A stretch of DNA of 64,000 nucleotides, taken from contig BMAT01001966.1 in assembly GCA_019649035.1 (NCBI GenBank), positions 16,792 through 80,791 on the forward strand, written 5' to 3'. The stretch comes from Elysia marginata (taxonomy: Eukaryota > Mollusca > Gastropoda > Plakobranchidae). Below are positions 39,752 through 51,276 of this stretch, piece after piece. The notes beneath the pieces are model-generated. The model did not search any database and was not told where the DNA came from. It worked only from the letters and a program-made list of their open reading frames with translations. The translations under genes were made by a program, and so were the position numbers. How positions within the stretch are numbered: position 1 is the first letter of the stretch; each line of letters begins with the position of its first letter.

Positions 39752-39840
39752 GAACCCTCAACTCAAAGAGTTTACGAGGGAGGCACTTCCCACATTCCCC
39801 AGTCCGGCAAGAACTGACCGTTCACCGCCGTGTTCCGAAA
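39752..39840 (+). repeat. Old dispersed repeat, copy 2
   Basis: Same orientation and order of short blocks as at 26955-27060. Similarity may continue weakly for another 100 bases toward GA-rich sequence in both copies. Confidence 0.45.
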
Positions 39841-40394
39841 GTGTGTGCAATGTCTAGTGCTATGTTAGTAAAGGTTATAGGCCTATCCTATTTACCCTAT
39901 CTAGTAGTCAGGTAAGAAGGCAGTTGAGAAGGGGAGAGGGCTAAAGGAGATTTGGTGAGAAGATATAAATACCAAAAAGATACCTTATATCATTATTGAA
40001 ATATTCGTGACACAAAGATCTAAAGTCTCACATTGCTTTGCTCGATAAAGTGCAAATCTGACGTTGTCTTCTGCGATGCGATTGTTACCCTCAAAACAAG
40101 TTTAGTTCAGTGTCAAATAAAAATGTGCAACATTAACACAATCAATTCAGAATAGCGGGAAATGAGAAGCAGATAGTTTATAAAACAATATCTTACACAA
40201 GAAGAAAATACAAATAAAATATTATTTTGGGCTAGTGGTTTAGCAGACTACCCAAATTTGCACACTTTGCCATCTTGTCATGGCATACCCAAATTAATTG
40301 CGTTACGGCGTCTGCCTCCACCTAATATAGATCTTGCGAGTGATAAAATAGGCTGCGACGATAAAACTGCAGGTACCATAAACCCTCACTTGGA

Positions 40395-40510
40395 AAGAGG
40401 AGGCAGAGAAGAGAGAGAGAGAAGTATAGAAACAGAGAGAGGAGGACAAAAAGGAGGGAAAAAAGGAAAAAAGAGAGGACGAGAGAGGGGGGGGAGGGAG
40501 AGAGAGCAGG
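40395..40510. repeat. Purine-rich (GA/GGA) tract
   Basis: Over 110 bases of nearly pure A and G on the + strand. A 108-codon frame crossing it is low complexity and not a gene. Confidence 0.85.
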
Positions 40511-40804
40511 GCAGTGGGGCAAAGCCACCAGGCCTATGCGCCATATGCGGTTACAGACGAGGCTATACGATAAAACAAGCGTGATTTGCTTTGGTCGTCT
40601 CACAGTTCACGGGAAACCGCACGCTAGAGACGGATCAGCATCAAGGCTTGCTGTGAAATATTGGTTCTCTCTCAGTACTACTGTTTTGTGTTTTTTACTT
40701 CACGACCATTCACAACTTTGGAGTAATCCGGATCAGGTACGAAGGCCGTTAATTGATAATGTCTTATATCTGTGGGTACAACGAAGAATGTTTTTTTTAT
40801 ATGT

Positions 40805-40912
40805 ATAAACATTGCAGAACTATTTTTATTTTTACGAAAATGCAAAAGAAATGCCTTTTTACGCGCCCTTTTTTAGTTGAAAAAAAAAAGAAAATATTTC
40901 TGCAATGTTTAT
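40805..40912. repeat. Long imperfect hairpin, 15-bp perfect outer arms
   Basis: ATAAACATTGCAGAA (40805-40819) is inverted at 40898-40912. Pairing continues inward through A/T-rich arms for about 15 more bases. It could be a MITE relic. It is too long and A/T-rich for a typical microRNA precursor. Confidence 0.7.
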
Positions 40913-43900
40913 GAAGATTGAAAATTGCATTCTGTATCAAGCGTTTCGATTTTAGGCCTAGAAAAAATGTTTGTTTCCAATATACTGTATTCTGGAAAAG
41001 GAAAAATCATGGAAAAATACCAAGAGACTACACTTTGAGCAATTTTTTATGGCAATCGTATAACTCACGTTGCAGTTTGTTGATATGTTAATACTGTGAT
41101 TTGATTTGATAAGCGAAACATTTTTTATATCCAAGATTGAATTGTGTAGAGAAAATAGCAGTGGATTGAAATGGATTTTTTTTCACTGGCAGTCTCCAAT
41201 TTTTTTGCGATATAAAGTAATATTCCTCTACAACTATTTTGTCCAGTTTCCAGTTTCTTTTGTCATTATATTGAGCCTAGATTTTTTATTGCATTAAGTT
41301 TTGAAGGCCTAATTGTTATGACTCATAACAAAACATCGCTTTCACTGAGAAATGTCAGGAAGTTAATGTGGGCGAATTTTTCCTATTGAACAACAAGTTG
41401 TTTTTTTGTGTCAAATTTAAGACGTTGCTCTGATAAAGACATGGTTTTTTTTTGGTCTTATTCCACACCAAGTAAATACTTCAGGTTATGCAAGTTATGG
41501 ATGTCCATATAACTCCTACAGCACATTGGAAGCGAAAAAGACTAGATCTGGTCTATCGTCACAACATAAAACATGAACATAAAAATATTTCAGCAACACA
41601 CAGTTATAAATCAATGCAGACACTGATTTATAAATCTCGGTTTTAAAATGACTGCACCATTTTCATTGCTTTAAGTTGTTTTCTTTTTAAATCATCATTA
41701 AAATCATGTCGATCCGTTCAGTCTTATTCTTGTAAGCCTAAGAATTTTTTATTATTGCCTAGTTTTATTAAAAACCAGACAAATCAATAATATTTCACTT
41801 CCTCAACAATTTTTAGTAATAAGGCATCGTTCTTGAAAAATAGTCGGTCTCTTTAGATGTATATGTCTACAAAAATATTTTATTATCGTGCGTATATCAA
41901 AATAGCACAATGGCTCACTCCATAAACGGCTAGTCAAAAGCCAAAAGTCAAGACTCGCCTCTAGTTTTTGGAATATGAATATGAAACTTTATTTTCCAAT
42001 GACCATGGAAATCTTTTTAGCGTGTTTCGTTACAAAAAATATGTACATAAATAGATATATATGACTCAATCATTCAACTACATACGCTCGTCTTTAGCAC
42101 TCCAATTTTTGAAGCCACGGCATAAGACAATAAGTTATGAGGTCATTGTGGACAAATGTATAAGGAAAAAACCAAAAAAATCATAATCACATTAAAAATT
42201 TGTATAGAGAGAAAATAATATAGATATACATGTTTTGTAAGAGAAAGATAAGTAGATAAACAGGGATATGAAGAGCGGAGAAACGTATTAATATATTGGG
42301 TTTTTCATAAAGCAGTAACAATGTATAAAAATATATAACATTAAAGGTTTTATTATGAAAAGGGTCAAATTTAGTGAATTATACATGTATAGTGGTAACA
42401 ATAAATATCACTCACACTATATATGCAGCACTTCATTGTTCATTGAAGTTTATCAAATAAAACAAAATTGTAGACAAATAATTGTCGCCCTAATTCCTAT
42501 AACAACCATTTCCCTCACATGAGCAAGTTTCAGCCATAGTCAAGCAGTTCCAGAGCCAATGTGTATATCTCTCCTCTCCGGACCGACTAGCAATGTTAAC
42601 AATAATTATTATTAATCTTCGATGTTTTAAGCTACATAATAAATTTCATTTTTGAATGGCTTGGGTCCAAAGAGAAACATATGCAATTAAAAACTGACCA
42701 AAATTTACTCTTATTGTTTTATTACTTTTCTCCATCAGAAAAAAGAATTGCTCCGTGAAGTTCTTTACACCTTTTTTCAGTATTGCAAGAGTGACAACTT
42801 TACAAACAGAAAAAAAAATTAATCTTACTTCCAATGGCTTGAGTGTCATTAAGGAGGGCTAATGGTGGTGTTTGTCGGAATTTCACCCAAATCCTGTTAT
42901 CATGTTTCGAATAAAAAAACTATGAACTCGTGCAAGAAAATTTTAGCAAATCAAATTCGAAGCGATAACGATAATCTTTTGAGCACTGCCGTTTTGATGA
43001 GTTGCTGATTGGGAATTAAAGATCAGTAAAACATCCTAGAAATGATGTAAATTTTTATCCACCTCTATCCCTATGTTTAAATATTTGAAGTGTGGTATCC
43101 TGAGATTATGAAAGCTCTATAGTCAGTATTTAACGCTTGATAACACAGAGAACCGACATATTCACAACACTAACAGCTTAAAATTGCAACATACGACGTA
43201 TTTGAATAGGTTGCGAGACAATATTTCTTCTGATAAGCACGGTAGAATAGTTTAACGGAGTTACAAGGAGAGGACTTACCATTGTTGAATTCAAAATAAA
43301 ATACGAGTTGAGGTCAAATGACTATTTAGGTGACTTTAAAATGTCAGAGAATCACGATATTGATATACATGATGCAGGATTGTCCGTTGAACGTTTTTAG
43401 ATGAATTTTCCAAAATTTTGGACATACGAGGTGAGCGACTTTCGTCGACGGTATGCTTCTTTTCGTTATCGGGACTATGCATTCAGTTTTTGTACTTTTA
43501 AATATTTAACTGGTTACAAATCAAACATTGCTTTGTGTCGTTTTCTATTTTCCCTATTCCTATGTTATTTTATCTTTAATTCTGCGAAACTTTACGACCC
43601 TGTGTTCAAAATATGTAACAGACAGAATCGTGTTCTCACAGTTGGTTACTGAGTATGAACTCTCAATGGAACTTATGTAATTCCTATTGCTCCTATCAAA
43701 GCCATTTTACATGTATCGATATCATTTTGAAATTAATGGTACGTGCGTGTGCCACTCAAATATCGAGTAACACGATATTTACATTTTGCATACCTCACGT
43801 TAATTTAATTGGACGCATACTCCTCTTGGATGGAACCGACATTGCACATATACAAAAATACTTTCTTTAAACCCAAATCCCAATAATAGCGGTGATGAAA

Positions 43901-45467
43901 GTATTCAAGAGTCTAACAAGTGCAGTAGACAGGACAGTAAGTATTCCTTTAAATGTTCAGAATGCATTTTGAAGATTTAAACGTCAACAAAAATGGTGAT
44001 TTAAAAAAGGAAAACAGATAAAAGAGCAGACTAGGGAAATTGGTGAAGCATTGAAAGAAACACCGTGATCAGCAGGGAAATTGATAAGGAAAGATGACAG
44101 CCTGATGGAAATGAAAAGAAAGACTACAATAAAACTGTTGGTCATTTCATTTGTAAATTTAATTTATATTTTACATTAAAACCATACAAACTTATCAGAT
44201 AGACGCTACTATATTCAAACCTCACAAATTATATGATAAATTCTACAGTTCCTAAGTAAACATAACAGAGTTCATTATTGGACACGGGGTCTGTCTAGAC
44301 GACTCAATAACAAAAATCTGTCCACAGACATTGAGACTAAACATATGAGTGGCAATGTGGGGGGAGCGCACTTACTCCAAACCGCAGCGCGCGATATAAA
44401 CTTAGGGTAGATTTAGTCTTCTTTCTCATTTTCGCTTTATAGCCGACGCGCCTTCAGTCCAAAATAAAATCGGAAGATATCGTTTTCAAAATTAGATCGA
44501 AATAGCCATAGTTACAAGAATAATATGTTTTAAAACGCAATAAAAGCTATTTTCAACTGATAACCTAAAATTTTTTTTTTTAAAAATAACCTGAATCTTA
44601 GTACTTAATAGAGAGTGAGATAAATTTTTCTTACCAATCTTAATAAAACAATTGTATTTGAATGTCGAAGGTTTCGGACTTCATGCCCATTTTAAAAAAA
44701 ATTATTATTTAATTTTCGGACTCCCGACATTTTGAGCATTCATATTTATCAGCTGTTTTACTTGCATTGGCGAGATATTATAACTTTATTTTGAAACAGT
44801 TATCGTTGGAGGCACACACCTTAACAACTATAGCTATAGAATACACCATACTAACGTTCGTGTCCAACATTCACAAAAAGAAAAGGATTCTTTTATCATA
44901 ACACGAATCATTGAGATAATCTCCGGTAGTTGTGTTTGTTTATTTGGCTTCTATTCAGCCGCGGAGAGGTGCTATTTCCTACTTGCATACGCTATTTGTT
45001 ATACATCTTTCCGCATCGGCAATCTACTTAATCACCTACATACTTTGATGTCCCCAATCCATCCATCTATCTCTGCTTGTCCGTACATCTCCATTTCTCT
45101 TCCTCCCTCTCCGGTCACTTCATTTTTATCTGTCTCTCCGAACTAGCAGCGAACTGACATGTCCCGTTCTTGATCTGTTTGTACTTTGTGTGCCTTTACA
45201 TTTCTCTATTTTAGCGAAGCGTAGAAAGTCTTTTGCATGCCACACACAGGATGTTTTACCTAAGCATCACCAGATTTCGCTCACAATTGGAGGATTCAGG
45301 TTGTTTTTTACCGACCGCGTTTGGTTTAGGGGTGATCCTACTTCATTACTGATCAGCTTATTTTGTATAGCAGCCTATTTCCTTTCATAAATGCTGTGCT
45401 TTTTTAAGAGCAAATTAATGCTAGAGCTCAGAATTATTTTGTAAAGCACAGATGCATGAGACACTGA

Positions 45468-45469
<2 letters not shown>
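40913..45469. other. Intergenic, nothing recognised
   Basis: A slightly GC-richer patch at 42480-42600 and a GCGC-rich patch at 44340-44400 have no recognisable content. Confidence 0.5.
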
Positions 45470-45536
<67 letters not shown>

Positions 45537-45768
45537 GTCTCTGTCTCTGTCTCTGTCTCTGTCTGTCTCTCTGTCTTTTTCTCGTTCTTTCCCTCTCTCT
45601 CTTTCCCTCTCTGTCTCTCTCTTTCTCTCTCTCTCCCTGTCTGTCTGTGTCTGTCTGTCTCTCTGTCTGTCTGTCTGCCTCTCTCCTTATCTCTGTCTCT
45701 CTCTCACTCTCTCTCTCTGTCTCTGTCTGTCTCCGTTTGTCTGTATGTCTATCTGTATCTCTCTCTCC
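45470..45768. repeat. 300-bp pyrimidine tract, (TC)n and (TCTG)n
   Basis: A long run of C and T with TCTG units. The 144-codon Leu-Ser frame through it is an artefact of the repeat. Confidence 0.97.
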
Positions 45769-48749
45769 TCTTATCCCTTCTTATCTTGGCTTATCGTCTC
45801 TGTCTTTCTTCGTTGAATATAATTATAGCAAATTTGATTTCAAGTCAAATTTTAAAAATACGTTTCTTGAGTCTAATAGTTCTTAAAATAAGTTCAATAT
45901 TTATGGTTAGACCGATTGAGATTTAAGGTAGAGATGAGTAATGCCTATGACAGTAAAGGGTGCAAACATGAAATACAAAGAGTTAAAGTTGGTTTTGTAA
46001 CATAATGAAGGCGTAAAATAGAAAACAGCATTGGAGCCTTATTACTGAATTTTGAAAGAAATTGAAATAACATGTGAAAAAATTGTTTGTCAGTCTTACA
46101 TTTTAAACGTTTATATTTGAAACCTAGACTGATATAAATGGGGTGGGCCGAACGCTAATCAGTCATTATAAATTAGTCACCGAAAGATTTTTTAGTCTGA
46201 TAACATCCTATCTATAAGTTTCAAAGTGATAAAAATATGACATTAGAGTAAACCGTTTACTTTGTTATAGGAAATACAACTTCTTTTTGTTGGTTCCATA
46301 ATGTCGAAGTTACTTTGTTTCGTTTTTCCTCCCAATACAGTTATGTCTTATTTGTCACCTCTTGCTCTAAGCACAGTATTTAAAAAAAATTTTAATATTT
46401 TGCCCAGCAATGCCTTGTTGGTTTGTCGTGAGAGTCTTGCACTAAACCGGTACTTTTACATTCCGTTCTAGGCAGCAATGTCAGTATGGGATGAGCATCT
46501 TAAACCTTATCGTTCGACGCTTTTGGAATCCGACCCAGTCACACGGGGAGTCGGCATAGACAATTGTGTTTCTTGTTGCTGTAGATTTTGCTGGGGTTGT
46601 TTGTGGTTTCGTTCTTTGATAGCGGGGAATCCCCTTAGCTTGCTTTATTTTTGGTTATCTGGTTTTGCATAGGTCAGTCGAAGTCAACTACGAGACACGC
46701 GGTGGTCTGGAGGCCGTCTGGAGATAGTATAGGGACGTGAATTTCTCTCATACGTGACTTTTTTATCATAGAAATAGTTTTTTCTGAGGGCAAAGATAAT
46801 GTTTTGTTTTATTAATAAAAAATTCCAAAAACTAATACACGTAAATTTAAAAGCGAAAGAGGGGATTTAACAAACAGCAATAATTCAAGATACGCGGAAA
46901 AAGAGAGTTAAGAAAAAAAACTACAGATAATGGTTGAAAATAATCGATACCTTACAGATGTCATAAAAAAACTCAAGGCTAGAGGTTCAAGAAAGAGAAA
47001 GACAAGGAGCTAAAAACATCACCGGAAGAGATAGGAGAGATTAGGCAGAAAACCAGAATAATAATAAATAAACATGCTATTTTTGTGGTGAATACAGAAA
47101 GGCCTGTAGCACAGGAGGTAACGCCTTGGCCAAACTTGCGATGCGTAGTAGATCGCATTCATAGCGTTATAGTTAATTAAAGAGTCGCGAGTAGAATTCA
47201 AAATATGCAGGAGAATTTTTTGAAACAATGAATTTAAGTAGTGGTTTTTGTTGGCGAATTTTTGGTCTTGTTAATGAAGTTCATGCTAAAGGAATTCTAG
47301 TTTCAAGAGCAATGTGTTTGGTTTTGTTGACAACCTCAATTTGTTCCTGCTCATGTAGACTATTGACTTCCAAGTTCACTCATTTAGCACGCTTATTATT
47401 TCCACCTTCTTCCTTTTAACCGCTTTGTCTTGAATGAGTGAAAAAACCAGAAAGATGTAAAGTCAGCGCTTGGTTTATGTGCGATGTTGTTAAAACCGGT
47501 GCAGGACTCATTAGTTTTCGATTTATCCTGATTAATGCGATAATTTAGGAAGAATATTTTATTTATACAAAAAAGGCATTTCATAGTATTATTGGAGGAA
47601 TTATTATAATAAAAAATGTAAGAGTAATATTGAAACTGACGCCTGAAATACTTTAAATTGTTTTCAAAACAGCGTATAATAACGTATTCTACAAACTCTA
47701 CTTCTTTAACACGGACTTAAGCACCGCAAAATGAAGAAGTATAATTATATGAAATAATTTTTACTCAGACCTTAAAACACCTTTGACAAATTCTAAAAAA
47801 AAAGTTATAGCACTCGCACTGTAAGTATGAATGGATAGACTTGTTAGTTTTTTATCTCAACATTGTGATCGGTATGGCATGTCAATCTTTGCTAAAATGA
47901 AGAACATAAAATCTTGCTTTTGAAGGCAAGAGACAGAGGCAAGATGCAACCCTCTCTTAGGATTCGGATCGTGGTTCTTAAATAATTAGTATTTTTGTGT
48001 TTCAGCTAACTTTAATACAAAGAAAATATAGATTATGGTTGAAGCAAAACAGTCGTTTTTTTAAAATAGTCTATTACACAAAGCGCATCTTTATTGAAAG
48101 GAAGAAAAAATATGGAGCAAGAAAAATATAAGCTTATCTGCCCATTCTTCTTCGCCAACTTTTTTTTGTCTACTTCTTCCTTGTGTTTATTCTCCGTTTC
48201 TTCTCTCTTTTTCTGTGAAATCCTTCATGCTTAGATATAAGTTTACTAGGCGCATATTATAGGAAGTTGAGATAGTAAAAAACAGCGTGATTTGATTCAT
48301 CAGCCTTTTTTAGATAACCTTCATTTATCTGTATGTTGAGAACTAGTCGAAAACAAGCAGATAGTATTTCGGTTGATAAGTTATCTTTAGAGGTAGTGTT
48401 TACGTATTCTGCTCTCTGTATTGTTGAATAGATTAAATAATTTTATTCTGTAGGTTTTCTAACGGATGGTTCCTATTTCTATACAATATAAGCACAATTA
48501 TTTTAATAGATTTAGTACAACAATTAATCAGTGATTGTTTTGAAGAGAGTAATACCACATATTCAATTTAATGGCGGGTTTGACAAAACTATGAAATTAA
48601 CGAAGGCTGCTGAGACCTTATGACCAAGGACTAACTGAACCCGAGTTTAGCACGTACCAGAATCATTTCATATTACAGAAAAGGCTTGCAATGCAGAAAT
48701 TACACAAACCAAGGTCAACAACTGACTACAGATGACACCTTTAGACATT
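45769..48749. other. Intergenic, nothing recognised
   Basis: A GC-richer patch at 46470-46740 holds a 64-codon frame without recognisable motifs. Confidence 0.5.
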
Positions 48750-48966
48750 AGAGACCTTTAGCACACGCACCGTGTCTCAATACGCGTACGTGAAAATCGG
48801 GAAAGCAGATTGAGAGACTATAAAAATAATGAAACCAGTTTCTAAAAATAGAATGTCTGTGGGTCTATTTTTAGAAACTGGTTTCATTATTTTTATAGTT
48901 TCTCAATCTGCTTTCCCGATTTTCACGTACGCGTAGTGAGACACGGTGCGTGTGCTAAAGGTCTCT
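48750..48966. repeat. Near-perfect palindrome: 103-bp arms, 11-base loop
   Basis: 48750-48852 is the inverse of 48864-48966 with only two mismatches by my reading (one near 48760, one near 48817). The loop is atgtctgtggg-like and 11 bases long. There is no open frame. It may be a recently inserted hairpin element, an inverted duplication, or a chimeric-read artefact. Confidence 0.9.
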
Positions 48967-49353
48967 ATTATTAGTCGAGATACAAATAATTTTTTATGCC
49001 ACTTTTGGTTCTTCGTTGATATTGGTTCTCACAAAACAAAAAAATCCTCCAACATTCATATTTCTCAAATGAAAACTAGTTTTGTTTCTCAATTAAAGTG
49101 CGCAAAACTGACATTTTTCAGGTTTCTAACCATCACGCGCATTATTTCAAGCAAAAATTGAATGTGTGCGCTTTCCTTGAAACGGACTACAAGTATGGCA
49201 TCTCCTTTAAATTATAAAATAGCTGGGTAGAAAAAGGTGACTCTATTAATAATTTCAAGAATACGATGATTCAGTTTTTCCGAACTATTGTTTACTGTAA
49301 AAAAAGACAGAACTATACGATAAAGCGAATGGCTGTAAAGCCAGAAACAGCTA

Positions 49354-49755
49354 ATGCATGCGACCCTTAATGCACTGTACAATTATAATCTATCCTACAC
49401 TGACAAAGAAGATTGGCCTTCTAAACAATGTTGTATACATTTTTGCAGTTGTCTAATATGCGACAGTTTGGGCAGTAGTGGACACGAAATGACCCCAGGA
49501 CGACTAGCCGTAATCATCGCCATCATCTTCCCTGTGGTAATCATCGAGAGAACACCGTCATTGTTTATGTTTGAAGGCCGATGTCATGAGGTAGCTGTTC
49601 ACATTGTTGTTGGCTGTCGCCAGACATTCCTTCTCGATAGATTAATGGGTTGCGAGGTGCGATCATTTTTCTTTTGTTTTCGTCAATGCAGTGGACAATA
49701 GTACTATTGTGAATTGTGCGCATCCGTACTATACTAGGGCTAACCATAGTAACAG
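49354..49755 (+). promoter_or_regulatory. Candidate upstream 5' UTR exon of the receptor
   Basis: This stretch is richer in G+C than its surroundings and ends in a good donor (aacag/gtaaga at 49756), 244 bp before the acceptor at 49999. A 115-codon open frame (49354-49701) shows no family I recognise. The true 5' boundary and promoter are not visible. It could instead be an unrelated sequence. Confidence 0.3.
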
Positions 49756-49999
49756 GTAAGAGAGTAGGCGGAATTTTCAGTTAGATCAAAATATTTCCTT
49801 TGTCGTATTGAAGACGCAACTTGTAAGCACATGCGAACTGGTGCTGTTTTTTACAGTAATCTGAAGGGCTAATAGCTGTTGTGTGCAACAAGCATGACCG
49901 TTAGAGAGAACGTCGTTTCTTTCGTGTTAACATTAATTTTATGATAAAGATAAATATAACTGTATGGCGTCTCCTTTTTTTATTTTTTTTACGTTTCAG

Positions 50000-50231
50000 G
50001 TTTCATCGAGTGAACAGCTAGCATTATTGAAAACCAGCAATGGAGTGTGAAATGACTTCATTTGTTCGCCTCGAGTTTGTACCATATGGCAGATAAACTA
50101 TGTGCAAAATTACGCCAGGAGATGTTTTTCGTCTGGATGGATTGCCGGTTGCAACTGCCTTGGTCATGATTTGAACACCAGGTGTTACAGTTGTGGTACC
50201 GACCCTAAGTGAAGGACTTAAACGGCAAACC
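50000..50231 (+). promoter_or_regulatory. 5' UTR part of the first coding exon, with three uORFs
   Basis: A good acceptor (long T run, then acgtttcag) ends at 49999, so this exon is probably spliced to an upstream leader. Three short ORFs precede the receptor start: 50040-50096 (18 codons), 50100-50174 (24 codons) and 50122-50169 (15 codons). The last two overlap in different frames. Such leaders often lower translation of receptor mRNAs, but this is an inference here. Confidence 0.55.
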
Positions 50232-50354
50232 ATGGCGACATTTAAACGCCCATATTGTCTCGGGCAAATTAGCATATTGTGCTGGACTGTTTTTGTGTCT
50301 CTCCAAAGATCGTCATCGGCGAACATAACTATCGCGGACATAGACCTCAGTGAT
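50232..50354 (+). CDS. Receptor coding exon 1: start codon and signal peptide
   Basis: It encodes residues 1-41. The N-terminus has Lys5 and Arg6, then a hydrophobic core around residues 10-23, then a small-residue stretch (SSSA) where signal peptidase could cut before NITIAD. The start is well supported: ACCATGG has A at -3 and G at +4, there is an in-frame TGA at 50172-50174, and no in-frame ATG lies between. The donor is GAT/gtaagt, phase 0. Confidence 0.88.
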
Positions 50355-51227
50355 GTAAGTATGAAGTGAAATTTTACGGTATTTATTGTCATTAAAGAAG
50401 TATTTGGACTCGTTGTGTATGACGCACACCTTAACTACTATAAAATTATTTCTACTGAATAAGCAATTAATTGTACTGTGTAAGTGATCCACGACGCAAG
50501 AATGAGGCATAATATTCAATAGTGAAAATTTGAATAAACCTGGCATTCTTGATAACATCTTTTGACAAAGATTGACCCCCCCCCTCTATACCATCTCATA
50601 CCCTGAGCTTTCTATGTTTACACTTGGTAACCGAATTGTTTATTTAAAACAATAATGATTTTTTAAACTATGTTTTTGTAACAGTTTTTCATTCTAGCAT
50701 CTTTTTCTATAACTGATGGAACAATATAAGTATATGCTCGTTCAGTTACAAATAGTTCCTAATTAAAACTGAGTGTTTATAATTACTTAAACGACCCACA
50801 ACACACAGCCTGATTGAACGTGCTTTAATGCGACTCGATTTCCTCTATTTACCCCAACAGCCTCACGTGCAACAAAGAATCCGACTCTTTAACGCCAGGC
50901 GTGCTTGCTATGCTCAGATAGTTAATGTTACAGCACCATCAGATGGAGGTAATATCTGGATTTTAATTTTTAATAATCTTAAGTTAAACTTCTAATCAGT
51001 GCCTAGCTTTTCAAATCATAGTAATAGCAGATTTTGTACAGAACTTTTTGAAGTATTCGTCTGACATTCACGCCAGAATGTGTCCAAACATATGTAAATG
51101 TTACATCCAAATAGTATGAGTTCTTATTATTTTCTTGCGCAGTTTTGTCTTTTCTATTCTTCTCTACACACGAACGCGCTCTATACCAATCTCTCGCTCT
51201 TTGTCTATCTCTTTCTCATATTATCAC

Positions 51228-51276
<49 letters not shown>

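Noticed and set aside
40258-40584. 108-codon open frame
   Set aside because: The centre is a GA-rich low-complexity tract. The ends show no known domain.
45452-45886. 144-codon open frame
   Set aside because: It is a Leu-Ser-Cys run encoded by a TC/TCTG repeat.
50024-50392. 122-codon open frame on the reverse strand
   Set aside because: It is antisense to the receptor's first coding exon and 5' UTR, with no recognisable domain.
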